Below, piece by piece: positions 34,552 to 43,200 of a DNA stretch of 57,721 nucleotides. Positions within the stretch are counted from its first letter, which is position 1. Every line of letters starts with the position of its first letter. Under the pieces are notes generated by a model. It was given only the letters and a program-made list of their open reading frames with translations. It was not told the origin of the DNA and made no database searches. Made by a program: the position numbers and the translations under genes. The DNA is from an uncultured Photobacterium sp. (GTDB lineage Bacteria; Pseudomonadota; Gammaproteobacteria; Enterobacterales; Vibrionaceae). The DNA lies in NCBI RefSeq assembly GCF_947502415.1, contig NZ_CANMZV010000016.1, positions 61,687 through 119,407 on the forward strand. Reading direction: 5' to 3'.

Positions 34552-35212
34552 TATAAAATACTTAGAATTACGCAGCCATACATATGGTCTATTTGCAGGA
34601 TTAATTAGTCAACCGATAAATGAAATAACATGGCAGCAACTAAATCAATGGGCTAAACGAGCAGGAAAATGTGGTTTTTTAACCCCCATGCAAACATGGA
34701 TTATTAAGAACGAAAAGTTACCAAACAATGGGTTAACTCATATGGCTGTTGATTATGCTCGTTTATTTACAGGTATCGCCCAGGAATACGGCCCACCACC
34801 ACCCTATGAGCATCTTTATCGTGAAAATTTAGAACCATCGTCTTGTCGTACTGCCGTTATTCAATGTTATAAAAACAGCAATGTTAAACCGTTTGATCCA
34901 TACCACAACGTTAGTGATCATATCGTTTCCGAATTGCAGTATATGTCTACGTTGTCACTCAAACAGATACATTCAGACAACTTATTATCAAATATGAAAA
35001 GGGACGAAAATAAAATTGTCATACTTATTTCTGAACAACAGTCATTTCTTCAGCATCACTTGCTCTCATGGGTTCATCTATGGCGAAATCGAATTAGAGA
35101 ACAGAAGAACAATTTAAGCTTTTATTCCTATATGATTGATGCTTTAGTTTGCTTCATTGAACAAGACTTAAAATACTTAGGTGATAACAATACAGCCCAC
35201 GGTAAAACATAA
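34541..35212 (+). CDS. TorD/DmsD-family maturation chaperone
   Basis: A 223-residue cytoplasmic all-helical protein. Typical features are YARLFTGIAQEYGPPPPYEHLY (first part) and the C-terminal DHIVSELQYMS plus FLQHHLLSWVHLW. TorD-like proteins bind the Tat signal and the apo-form of the molybdoenzyme before cofactor insertion, matching the Tat-type catalytic subunit three genes upstream. The frame extends to 34457, but the cytochrome gene covers that part, so ATG 34541 or 34544 is preferred. The region is very AT-rich. Confidence 0.8.
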   Translation: MMINIKYLELRSHTYGLFAGLISQPINEITWQQLNQWAKRAGKCGFLTPMQTWIIKNEKLPNNGLTHMAVDYARLFTGIAQEYGPPPPYEHLYRENLEPSSCRTAVIQCYKNSNVKPFDPYHNVSDHIVSELQYMSTLSLKQIHSDNLLSNMKRDENKIVILISEQQSFLQHHLLSWVHLWRNRIREQKNNLSFYSYMIDALVCFIEQDLKYLGDNNTAHGKT

Positions 35213-35252
35213 AATCATTTAATTACCAGTTAATATACGACACTGATTATTA

Positions 35253-35290
35253 TAATTGCCGCCTCCAATTAGACTGAAGGAGGCAATTGT
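35253..35290. terminator. Probable hairpin terminator between convergent units
   Basis: GCCTCC and GGAGGC pair around a 12-base interior, extended by TTGCC/AATTG with a bulge. It lies between the TorD-like gene (plus) and the amidohydrolase gene (minus). The T-tract is weak on both strands. Confidence 0.4.
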
Positions 35291-35310
35291 TCAACCACAA
35301 CAACATCACA

Positions 35311-36579
35311 TTAAGATAGCAACTTCTTCAGGCACCCCGTATACATTTGAAAACCAGTCAGTAATTGTTCTTCATCAATATCAAATTCTGCTTGATGGTG
35401 ACCGGCTTTTAAGTCTGATCCCACTATAAAATAAAGTGCTTTTCCACCTAGCTTCTGAACACGTTTAGCCAAAACTGTTGCATCCTCACTCCCTCCAAAT
35501 GAACGGTCTGAAACTTTTTTTAATTCAGGATATTCCTCAACAACATCAGACAGGATATTGACTAGCTCAGAGTCATTAATTAGATCTACAGCTTCACCCA
35601 TGATTTCAGTTTCAAGTTTAACGTCAAAGTTATGAGCCGTGCCTTCTGCGATACGCTGCACTTTTTCACTCATATATTGGTTAATTTCATCGTTTTGACC
35701 ACGGACTTCAACTTGTAGTTCACCATAAGCAGGGATCACGTTTCTACCTTCACCCGCACGAATTACGCCAATATTAATTCTCGACATTCCTTTACCGTGC
35801 CGGGAAATTCCTAGCATTTGCGTTGCTGTATTGCATGCCGCAGCTAATGCATTTCTGCCTTCTTCCGGTGCCGCGCCAGCATGAGCAGGAGCTCCATAAA
35901 AGCGAAAATCGAATTTCGTCGTGCATAAGAAATTATTAGGATTAACGACAATTTCACCTGATTTTGCGATAAACCCCAAATGCATCCCTAAAAAATAATC
36001 CGCATCATCAATAATGCCACTTTCTGCCATTGCACTGGCACCACGGACTCCTTCCTCTGCAGGTTGGAATAACAGCTTAACTCGGCCTGATAATAAATCT
36101 CTATTTTCGACTAACCATTTGGCCACCCCGAGCCCAATGGCCATGTGACCATCATGGCCACATGCATGCATTAATCCTGTACATTGAGAAGCAAAACCAT
36201 ATTTATTTGGAATATGATCTGATGAAGGGGTTTCTGTTACATTGACACAGTCGATATCAAAGCGTAACGCAACAACTGGACCGGGTTTACCCGTATCAAA
36301 TTCAGCAACACAACCAGTATAACCATCCATTTGTTCAAGAATAGATTCATTAACACCATACTCTCGGGCAAAAGTCAGGCCACGCTCAACAACATCCATA
36401 TTGCGGCCACGGATAAAGTCAGGGTTAATCACCCTTTTACCGGTTTGGATTGTTAATCCCATAGACTGTAGTGTTGTCATTATTTTAGCGGTAGTGAAAA
36501 ATTCAGACCAACCAATTTCAGGGTACTGATGAAAGTCACGACGCCAATTTATTAATGTTTTTATATCAATATATTGCAT
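35311..36579 (-). CDS. M20-family amidohydrolase, AbgA-like
   Basis: A 422-residue di-metal peptidase/amidohydrolase. Metal and active-site motifs are HACGHDGHMAIGLG, QPAEEGVRGA, MHLG and AGHHQAEFDIDEEQ near the C-terminus. WRRDFHQYPEIGWSEF at the N-terminus, GGSEDATVL and the general length match E. coli AbgA (436 residues), which with AbgB cleaves p-aminobenzoyl-glutamate. No abgB partner is present, so it may act alone on another N-acyl amino acid or dipeptide-like compound. ATG 36579 follows an AAAGG site; the longer frame overlaps the transporter gene and is not supported. It forms an operon with the DcuC-type carrier. Confidence 0.85.
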   Translation of the reverse strand: MQYIDIKTLINWRRDFHQYPEIGWSEFFTTAKIMTTLQSMGLTIQTGKRVINPDFIRGRNMDVVERGLTFAREYGVNESILEQMDGYTGCVAEFDTGKPGPVVALRFDIDCVNVTETPSSDHIPNKYGFASQCTGLMHACGHDGHMAIGLGVAKWLVENRDLLSGRVKLLFQPAEEGVRGASAMAESGIIDDADYFLGMHLGFIAKSGEIVVNPNNFLCTTKFDFRFYGAPAHAGAAPEEGRNALAAACNTATQMLGISRHGKGMSRINIGVIRAGEGRNVIPAYGELQVEVRGQNDEINQYMSEKVQRIAEGTAHNFDVKLETEIMGEAVDLINDSELVNILSDVVEEYPELKKVSDRSFGGSEDATVLAKRVQKLGGKALYFIVGSDLKAGHHQAEFDIDEEQLLTGFQMYTGCLKKLLS

Positions 36580-36593
36580 GAGAATACCTTTGA

Positions 36594-37844
36594 TTAGAGC
36601 ATGAAGAGTGCAATGAAAAATACGCTCGTGACCATACCGAGAGCGGTTCTTTTTACAAGATCTAACGGAGTCACTCCAGCAAGGCCAGCACAAACGATCA
36701 CGGAACCAGCTAAAGGTGACATGGTGCGCCCCAGAGCGCCCGAGATTGCTACACCCATACCCAAATCAGGAATTTGATAACCCAATACAGCTGCTTGTGA
36801 AGTCACAGTACTGTTAAAAGCGTAAGCTGCCGCATCACCAGAACCAGTCATGATCCCCATTAGGAATGGTCCAAGCGTACCGCCCCAGCGAGCAAATTCA
36901 GGAGAATGAACTAAGAAGTCAATAAAGAGGCTAACTAAACCAGAAGATTTTAGACCTTGAGAGAAGACGGCTGCGGCAATAATAATACCAAGAATATTAC
37001 CATACGCACTTCCCATGCCGTTAAAGAAAGATTTAGTTGCCTCACCAGGGTTACCTCGAGTGACAACCATCGCATAGATCGCACCAATGATCATAGCTGT
37101 AGGAACATTGATATCAAAATTACTAATTAATTCTGCATTTGCAATCACCAACAAAATCAGGGGAATAAATGGCGCAAAGGCATATAATAGATTGGCTTTT
37201 TCAAGCACTGTTTGCTCTTGAGATACAGTGCTTGATGTCAGATTAAATTCTTTTCGAACAAATGCTACGACAGCTAGTGAAATAGCTGCAATGAATCCTA
37301 CAGTAATACTATATGGACTATGTCTGGTAATCAGCTCAACCACACTAAGATCAGACATTTCTGCGACAAATGGGTTGTGCGATAAACCAGGGCTAAGTAA
37401 TGAACCGATTGTTCCACACAATACGGCAGCACCAGCGATTGCCGGATGAATCCGAGATGAAAGCAGTAACGGAATTAATGTGGCGCCAACGGCAGCAGCA
37501 CAACCAGCTGCGGATGGAATCGCAATATTAATGGTATATGTCACAATAACCGTTGCTGGAATTAAGAAAAAACCTAACTTGGATAATGGTTTTGATAAAA
37601 CTCGAACTAAGTGAATATCGCACGTTGTATGTTTCATAACCATAGCGAAGCCCATACTTGAGCAAATAGCCATAATTAAATTAGCTGAAACCATATATTT
37701 ACTAAATGCAGTAAACCCACTCATTGGATCATTGGCTAACAGGCATAGTAAAGTACCAGTTCCAATGAGAACCATACGTGTTTCAAATTGTTTTATTAAT
37801 AAGTAAATAGCCAGAAATATAACCGCTATTGATAGAAAAACCAT
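36594..37844 (-). CDS. DcuC-family C4-dicarboxylate-type carrier
   Basis: A 416-residue membrane protein with about 12 helices. INIAIPSAAGCAAAVGATLIP, GTIGSLLSPGLSHNP and GSGDAAAYAFNSTV are diagnostic of the DcuC/ion-transporter superfamily. In E. coli DcuC exports succinate anaerobically; here its pairing with an AbgA-like amidohydrolase suggests it may import a dicarboxylate conjugate or remove a product, replacing the AbgT carrier of the abg operon. It starts the minus-strand operon, with a 245-base gap to the divergent LysR gene. Confidence 0.82.
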   Translation of the reverse strand: MVFLSIAVIFLAIYLLIKQFETRMVLIGTGTLLCLLANDPMSGFTAFSKYMVSANLIMAICSSMGFAMVMKHTTCDIHLVRVLSKPLSKLGFFLIPATVIVTYTINIAIPSAAGCAAAVGATLIPLLLSSRIHPAIAGAAVLCGTIGSLLSPGLSHNPFVAEMSDLSVVELITRHSPYSITVGFIAAISLAVVAFVRKEFNLTSSTVSQEQTVLEKANLLYAFAPFIPLILLVIANAELISNFDINVPTAMIIGAIYAMVVTRGNPGEATKSFFNGMGSAYGNILGIIIAAAVFSQGLKSSGLVSLFIDFLVHSPEFARWGGTLGPFLMGIMTGSGDAAAYAFNSTVTSQAAVLGYQIPDLGMGVAISGALGRTMSPLAGSVIVCAGLAGVTPLDLVKRTALGMVTSVFFIALFML

Positions 37845-38089
37845 GGGATAACCTTTAATTATTTTAGGCAGAGGGTTATGTTCAACACATTAAGTTACAA
37901 TCTTATTAAAAGCATTTAACAAGCCATCTATACGAATACATTTTGTTCGTATCCATTGTCATTAGCATGCCACATATTAACTTTATTAATAACGCCTAAT
38001 GCGCATGATTTATATCATAACAAAATTATTTATTTCTTAGTTATAATGAAATCTTTAGTGCTATATGAAGAATTTATAGGTTATTGTTA

Positions 38090-39043
38090 ATGGACCACCT
38101 ACCAAAATTGCAGCAATTAAAGGTTCTAAATGAAGTAATTCAGTGCGGAAGCATAAATGGAGCGGCAAAAAAGATGAACTTGTCGCAGCCATCCTTGACC
38201 TATTCTTTAAAAATGTTAGAGCAGACATTAGGTGTAACGCTGTTAGTTAGGAGTAATGATGGAATTCAACTAACCGACGCAGGAAAATCTTTTTCTGCAT
38301 ATTCGCATTTGATTTTAGAAGAACTAAAACAAGCAGTGAATGAAGCAAAACAAATTTCATCTAAATCTGAGTCACAGGTTTCTTTTGGCCTGTCTCCTAT
38401 AATTGCAATAACAATATTGGAATCTATTATTACGGATTTTAAAAAAAAGCACCCCACACCCAAAATAAGTATTAAAGAGGGACAGCTATCTAGCCTATTA
38501 CCTGCATTACGAGATGGTCGACTTGACTTTGCTATTGGCTCATTAGATGAAAATGTACCATCATGTGAATTTGTTACTGAGCATCTATTTGAAGCGCCGT
38601 TTGGTATTGTGGCGCGAAAAGGACACCCATTAGCAAACTGTAAGACTCTAAAGCAATTAAAAGATGCAAAATGGCTTTTACCTGAAACCCAAATGGGCTA
38701 TTACAATACATTAAAAAAACAATTCAGCAACATCCTGCCGACTGGAGATCAAATGCCAATCTTTGCCGATTCAATTGTGTGTATTATGAATATGGTACAA
38801 AATGGTGACTACTTATCCGTACTTAGCCTTGCTAGACTGAACAAAAACGAGTACCAGAATAAATACTGCGTATTACCCATTGAGGAGGCATTACCAGTAG
38901 GTAACTATAGTTTAGTTCGGTTAAGAAAACGCCCTTTGAGCCTTGCTGCACAAGCAATGATAGATGAGATTAAATGGCATGCTAGTAGTTATGATTGGCA
39001 AATTAATTTTGATTACCCACGAAATTCAGCCCTCACTAACTAG
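38090..39043 (+). CDS. LysR-family regulator, divergent from the amidohydrolase operon
   Basis: A 317-residue LysR protein: an N-terminal winged helix (LNEVIQCGSINGAAKKMNLSQPSLTYSLKMLEQTLG) and a two-lobe effector domain (about 90-300). The divergent layout relative to the AbgA/DcuC genes mirrors abgR-abgA, so it probably controls them in response to a related metabolite. ATG 38090 follows AGG by 9 bases; an upstream TTG at 38084 would add two residues. No clear T-N11-A pair was pinned down in the gap. Confidence 0.85.
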   Translation: MDHLPKLQQLKVLNEVIQCGSINGAAKKMNLSQPSLTYSLKMLEQTLGVTLLVRSNDGIQLTDAGKSFSAYSHLILEELKQAVNEAKQISSKSESQVSFGLSPIIAITILESIITDFKKKHPTPKISIKEGQLSSLLPALRDGRLDFAIGSLDENVPSCEFVTEHLFEAPFGIVARKGHPLANCKTLKQLKDAKWLLPETQMGYYNTLKKQFSNILPTGDQMPIFADSIVCIMNMVQNGDYLSVLSLARLNKNEYQNKYCVLPIEEALPVGNYSLVRLRKRPLSLAAQAMIDEIKWHASSYDWQINFDYPRNSALTN

Positions 39044-39224
39044 ATTTAGAACTGAAGTCCCCCAACTAGTAGTTTCTGGTGTATTACATGACAGCATTAA
39101 GGCCGGATATCTATATGTTTCTTTCCTAGAGTGTGTCTCTCAATTATTTTCATATTAATAACTAGTGAAGTTTGATGAAGCATCAGGTTCTTCACCCGGT
39201 CTCTTTGACACCAATTTCAGATAC

Positions 39225-39252
39225 AAAAAAGCCGCTGAACTTACAGCGGCTT
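39225..39252 (-). terminator. Rho-independent terminator next to the tRNA-Ser fragment
   Basis: AAGCCGCTG and CAGCGGCTT form a 9-bp perfect stem around a 6-base loop; on the minus strand a run of six T residues follows. Its orientation and distance match a terminator for a minus-strand tRNA gene. Confidence 0.88.
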
Positions 39253-39263
39253 CTTCAAAAGTA

Positions 39264-39280
39264 GCGGAGAGATAGGGATT
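39264..39280 (-). repeat. Truncated tRNA-Ser 3' end, possible attachment-site half
   Basis: These 17 bases are identical to 14596-14612, the 3' acceptor and T-arm part of tRNA-Ser(TGA) (preceding base differs: CCA reads CTA). The match stops abruptly at 39280; the rest of the tRNA is absent. A tRNA-type terminator follows directly on the minus strand. This is the geometry left by an element integrated in a tRNA-Ser gene, with the element to the right. Short length leaves room for chance or for degradation of a tRNA gene. Confidence 0.5.
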
Positions 39281-39617
39281 ATGTTGTCCATCTTAATGCA
39301 ATCAAAATAATGTAGACAGAAACAATAAAGTCAGTATTGGCGCCCCTTAGTCTTATCTTTTAAACTCTAAAGATATAAATATCAACTTGAACCAATTGAA
39401 CACACTATTCATGTAAAACCATACTCAACCAGTCAGGGCTTTTAGTTTAATAGACCTTTTCACAAAATAGCGAACTACCATCAAGAAATCACAGCAACTT
39501 TACTTGCTTATAGTGGCCAATGTTCAAAATAGATATGGCTTGCTTGCCAGTCCACTTTTTCCTGAACAATCAGTAAGCAATACCGCTACATGTTTTGCCA
39601 TCCCCATTATTGCCTCT

Positions 39618-40253
39618 TTAGGCTTTAATCAGCTTGCAGATTTCACGAACATTCGTCGCAATAGTTTCCCAATCGTTATCTCGAATAGCGGCCGTCGGTG
39701 CAATCCAAGTACCACCGCAGGCAATCACCTGTGGAATAGCAAGATAATCCAGTAAGTTAGACGGTTTTACACCGCCGGTGGGGATCAGCTGAATAGCACC
39801 ATAAGGTCCTGTTAGCGATTTCAACATATTCAGGCCACCAGACGCTTCAGCCGGGAAGAATTTAAGGGCTGACAACCCTAGCTCTAGCGCTTGCTCTACC
39901 TGACTAGGACTGTTTACACCCGGTATTATTTTTATGTCTTTTTCTAGGCAATAGTTAACCGTAGTTGGGTTCAAACCAGGGCTGACAATAAAATCAGCAC
40001 CCGCTTTAACCGCCAGATCGACTTGATCTGTTGTCAGGACAGTACCAGCACACAAAATGATCTCAGGAAAAGCTTCACGGATTCGGCGAATCGACTCCGC
40101 AGCTGCATCACTTCTGAATGTAATTTCCGCAGCCGGAAGACCATTTTCTGACAGAGCTTGCGCCAATTTTACCGCATCATTTGCATCTTCAATCTGGATA
40201 ACTGGCATTACTCGCAGTGTACGTAATGTCTCGATCCATTCATTATTCATCAT
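39618..40253 (-). CDS. eda: KDPG/KHG aldolase (2-dehydro-3-deoxyphosphogluconate aldolase)
   Basis: A 211-residue class I aldolase. The Schiff-base lysine is in LSALKFFPAEASGG, the catalytic glutamate in LPAAEITFRSDAA, and the phosphate site is PTGGV. It cleaves 2-keto-3-deoxy-6-phosphogluconate to pyruvate and glyceraldehyde-3-phosphate, the last step of the uronate pathway here. The ATG at 40253 overlaps the kdgK stop by 11 bases. A TTG at 40259 is also in frame. It is the last gene of the minus-strand operon. Confidence 0.93.
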   Translation of the reverse strand: MMNNEWIETLRTLRVMPVIQIEDANDAVKLAQALSENGLPAAEITFRSDAAAESIRRIREAFPEIILCAGTVLTTDQVDLAVKAGADFIVSPGLNPTTVNYCLEKDIKIIPGVNSPSQVEQALELGLSALKFFPAEASGGLNMLKSLTGPYGAIQLIPTGGVKPSNLLDYLAIPQVIACGGTWIAPTAAIRDNDWETIATNVREICKLIKA

Positions 40254-41190
40254 GTTCAATACCCATTAACTCCGTTAAATAACTCATATGTTCTGTTGGG
40301 ATAATTGCACCTTTATGCTGAATGACTTGTGCAGCAAGCTTATTACCCCAATAACAACATTTCGCCATGTCCATGCTGGAACACCATGCAGCGAGATATG
40401 CAGCGTTAAAAGAGTCACCGGCTGCTGTAGTGTCAATGACATTTCCCACCTTTTCCGTCTCGACCGTGCCGCTGCGCTGACCATCGCGCCAGCAAGCACC
40501 TTCCGCTCCTCTTTTAACGACCAATTGTCTGATCTCAAAAGAATTTAAGCGAGGTATCACATCAAGCTCCGAGCCCCCCCACAGTGCTATTTCGTCATCG
40601 GCTGTTACCAGCGCCAGATCGGCCAGTTGGTATAACTTAGTCATCCATTGCCGGGCATGCTGACAGGCATCCCATAATCGAGGGCGATAATTGGAATCCA
40701 CAACAACATAAATACCACGCTGCTTTAACCGGCTTATGACTTTGAGCAGCGTCGCTTTATCCTCATCAGACACGATAGCCAGAGAAATACCACTCAGGTA
40801 AATGGCATCTAATTTTTCAACTTGAGAGCAGACTTCTGGGAATTCAGGGTGCTTTACCATATGGCTAGCGGCAGATTCGCTTCGCCAGTAGTTAAAAGTG
40901 CGCTCACCGCACTCATCGGTTTCAATGGCATAAATTCCCGGTAATTTATCACTAAACGACATAGCAAGATGCGTCTCCAGGCCTTCGCTCGCCCAGTTAG
41001 CCCGCATGCGCTGGCTGTAACTATCCTTGCCAATTGCCGTAACGTAATGAACATCAACTAAAGGCGCCAGACGTTTGAGATAAATGGCTGTATTTAATGT
41101 GTCACCCGCAAAGCCCAGCCCCACCAGGCCACCAACTTCGCTCAACTCAACCATGCACTCGCCCAATATTGCAATCGAACTTATTTTCAT
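40243..41190 (-). CDS. kdgK: 2-keto-3-deoxygluconate kinase
   Basis: A 315-residue PfkB/ribokinase-family sugar kinase. The catalytic Asp and anion hole lie in DTTAAGDSFNAAYLAAW and the N-terminal substrate-binding part is GECMVELSEVGG. It phosphorylates 2-keto-3-deoxygluconate made by KduD, feeding the Eda aldolase whose gene overlaps its 3' end. The pairing kdgK-eda is standard in uronate catabolic loci. Confidence 0.92.
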   Translation of the reverse strand: MKISSIAILGECMVELSEVGGLVGLGFAGDTLNTAIYLKRLAPLVDVHYVTAIGKDSYSQRMRANWASEGLETHLAMSFSDKLPGIYAIETDECGERTFNYWRSESAASHMVKHPEFPEVCSQVEKLDAIYLSGISLAIVSDEDKATLLKVISRLKQRGIYVVVDSNYRPRLWDACQHARQWMTKLYQLADLALVTADDEIALWGGSELDVIPRLNSFEIRQLVVKRGAEGACWRDGQRSGTVETEKVGNVIDTTAAGDSFNAAYLAAWCSSMDMAKCCYWGNKLAAQVIQHKGAIIPTEHMSYLTELMGIEHDE

Positions 41191-41291
41191 GCAGTAAATC
41201 CTAGCAATAGCCCGAGCAGCAGATGTTGCGGGGGCTATATGATTTATTCATGGAAAATAACAAACTCTTCGAGTTTATTATCACGTACTGG

Positions 41292-42332
41292 TTAAGTATC
41301 TAGCTGACACATTTCACTGGCAGCCAGCAGGAAGGCACCAGCCCCGTAATCAATATTGTGCTCGAACTTAACATCTCTCGGATTGAAAGCAGGAAGCTGA
41401 ACCCAGCCAATCATGCCATCATCATGTACCGCAGATTCCAATGCTACCCATGCCTTGTTGACTGCTGGCAGGTAAATATCGCGCTCTAAATAGCCATGAC
41501 GGATTCCCCACGCCAACCCGTAGCAGAATAAAGCAGTGGCGCTAGACTCAGGCGCTGGGAAAGAGTCCGGATCTGACAGGCTTGCACGCCAGAATCCATC
41601 CTCATGTTGATATTTGATCACCTCTTTAGCCAATGCAGTAAACATAGCCAAATATTGATTTCTGGAAGGAAAATCTTCAGGCATATAAGCCATAATACGA
41701 GGAACGGCAGCCAGTACCCAGCCAATACCCCGACTCCAGAATACTTTTTCACCGTTGGCTTCGCGCAGCTCGTTTCCCTTTCCATCAGGGATATATCGCT
41801 GGTCACGAAAGTAAAGGCCGCTTTCCGGATCAAACAAATGATCAACAGCATCCCACCATGCTTTGTCCATATAATCGAGATATGCTCGGTTTCCGGTCTG
41901 GGCTGCCATGCCAGCGAAAACAGGAGGCGCCATAAACAAAGAATCACACCACCACCAGTCCTCACGCCCTGGCTTAGGCTCGTCAAGCATAATATCCAGC
42001 GCCTTGCCTGCATATTCCACAGCTTCCGGAATATCAACAACCGGATACAGCGGCAGATAGGCCTGTATGCAAACATGGTCGTCCGCAAAACGAGGCAGAG
42101 GGCCGGAGCGAAAGCCGGTATTGAGGGAATAATCCATCAAGCCTGATAAATAATCCTCATCACCAGTAACCTGCCAGGCAGTAGCTACCGATGCCCAAAA
42201 AACACCACGCTCCCAATCTGTTGCCTTGAGAAAGCGCTTCTTGCCCGAGCTACGAGTGACATAGCGAGTACGATTGGCAAGCTGCCAAAGATAAACCCGC
42301 TTCATGATTTGATAAACACTGCTCTTTTCCAT
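41292..42332 (-). CDS. GH105 family unsaturated uronyl hydrolase
   Basis: A 346-residue (alpha/alpha)6-barrel enzyme without signal peptide, so cytoplasmic. WWWCDSLFMAPPVFAGMA (Asp as catalytic acid/base) and WSRGIGWVLAAVP mark GH105 (YteR/YesR type) rather than GH88. GH105 enzymes hydrate the double bond of unsaturated uronic acid-terminated oligosaccharides. In glycosaminoglycan loci this role is normally held by GH88, so its place with a PL8 lyase is notable. ATG 42332 is 8 bases after AAAGG; GTG 42341 is an alternative. It is likely co-transcribed with kduD, 15 bases upstream. Confidence 0.87.
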   Translation of the reverse strand: MEKSSVYQIMKRVYLWQLANRTRYVTRSSGKKRFLKATDWERGVFWASVATAWQVTGDEDYLSGLMDYSLNTGFRSGPLPRFADDHVCIQAYLPLYPVVDIPEAVEYAGKALDIMLDEPKPGREDWWWCDSLFMAPPVFAGMAAQTGNRAYLDYMDKAWWDAVDHLFDPESGLYFRDQRYIPDGKGNELREANGEKVFWSRGIGWVLAAVPRIMAYMPEDFPSRNQYLAMFTALAKEVIKYQHEDGFWRASLSDPDSFPAPESSATALFCYGLAWGIRHGYLERDIYLPAVNKAWVALESAVHDDGMIGWVQLPAFNPRDVKFEHNIDYGAGAFLLAASEMCQLDT

Positions 42333-42346
42333 TATTGTCACCTTTG

Positions 42347-43102
42347 TTAACGGGCCAACCAGCCACCATCCACGGCTAAGGTATAGCCATTAACATAGTC
42401 ACTGGCACTTGAAGCCAGAAACACAACAGGACCTTCCAGATCCGAAGGCAATCCCCAACGGTTAGCAGGAATTCGCTCCAGAATTGCTGCATTTCGTGCT
42501 TGATCGGCACGTAACTGCGCAGTGTTATCTGTTGCCATGTAGCCCGGTGCAATCGCATTAACATTGATCTTGTGCTCGGCAAGCTCGGTGGCCAGCGCTC
42601 GGGTCAGGCCCATCACCGCAGACTTACTGGCGGTGTAAGAAGGTACACGGATACCGCCCTGATAAGACAACATCGATGCAATATTGATAATTTTGCCGCC
42701 GTTGCCCTGTTTGACGAACTGTTTGGCTACGGCCTGAGACAGGAAGAATACGGTCTTCTGGTTGATGTTGATGACTTCATCCCAGTCTTTTTCCGAAAAT
42801 TTCAGGATATCTTCACGACGGATGATACCGGCATTGTTGACCAGGATATCCACCTGCCCCATCACCTCGACAGCCTCAGCAACCAGTTGCCCCAGACCTT
42901 CCTGCGCCATCAGGTTGGCGGTGATGTAGTGAAACTTACGGCCCAGAGCCTCAACCTGCTGCTGGGTTTCCGGGGCCGGGATGTGGCCGACGCCGACAAT
43001 ATCGGCACCGGCTTTGGCTAACCCCAAAGCCATGCCCTGACCAAGACCGGTATTGCAACCAGTAACCATGGCTACTTTTCCTGTCAAATCAAACTGTTTC
43101 AT
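42347..43102 (-). CDS. kduD: 2-deoxy-D-gluconate 3-dehydrogenase (2-keto-3-deoxygluconate oxidoreductase)
   Basis: A 251-residue short-chain dehydrogenase. Cofactor motif TGCNTGLGQGMA, NNAGI, and the catalytic Ser/Tyr/Lys (SMLSYQ and YTASKSAVMGL) are intact. KduD reduces 2,5-diketo-3-deoxygluconate to 2-keto-3-deoxygluconate. It lies between the GH105 gene and kduI, consistent with its place in the pathway. AAGGAAAT serves as RBS. Confidence 0.92.
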   Translation of the reverse strand: MKQFDLTGKVAMVTGCNTGLGQGMALGLAKAGADIVGVGHIPAPETQQQVEALGRKFHYITANLMAQEGLGQLVAEAVEVMGQVDILVNNAGIIRREDILKFSEKDWDEVININQKTVFFLSQAVAKQFVKQGNGGKIINIASMLSYQGGIRVPSYTASKSAVMGLTRALATELAEHKINVNAIAPGYMATDNTAQLRADQARNAAILERIPANRWGLPSDLEGPVVFLASSASDYVNGYTLAVDGGWLAR

Positions 43103-43200
43103 AGAATTTCCTTATAGGGAGCGGCACGGCATAAACCTGACTAATGGGCTGTCCGGTTGATGAGGGGGATCATCAGCCGTGCCGCTGTAATCATTTGAAG

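Larger units (their letters stand above)
39044..39617. other. Intergenic region with terminator and tRNA-Ser fragment
   Basis: A 574-base gap. It holds the minus-strand terminator at 39229-39252 and the 17-base tRNA-Ser 3' end at 39264-39280. From 39281 to the eda gene at 39618 I see no gene. Confidence 0.6.

Noticed and set aside
14594..39280. The tRNA-Ser gene at 14594-14684 and its 17-base copy at 39264-39280 as the two ends of one island.
   Set aside because: For a minus-strand tRNA the element would lie on the low-coordinate side of the intact gene, but the fragment is on the high-coordinate side. An island to the right of 39280 fits the geometry better.
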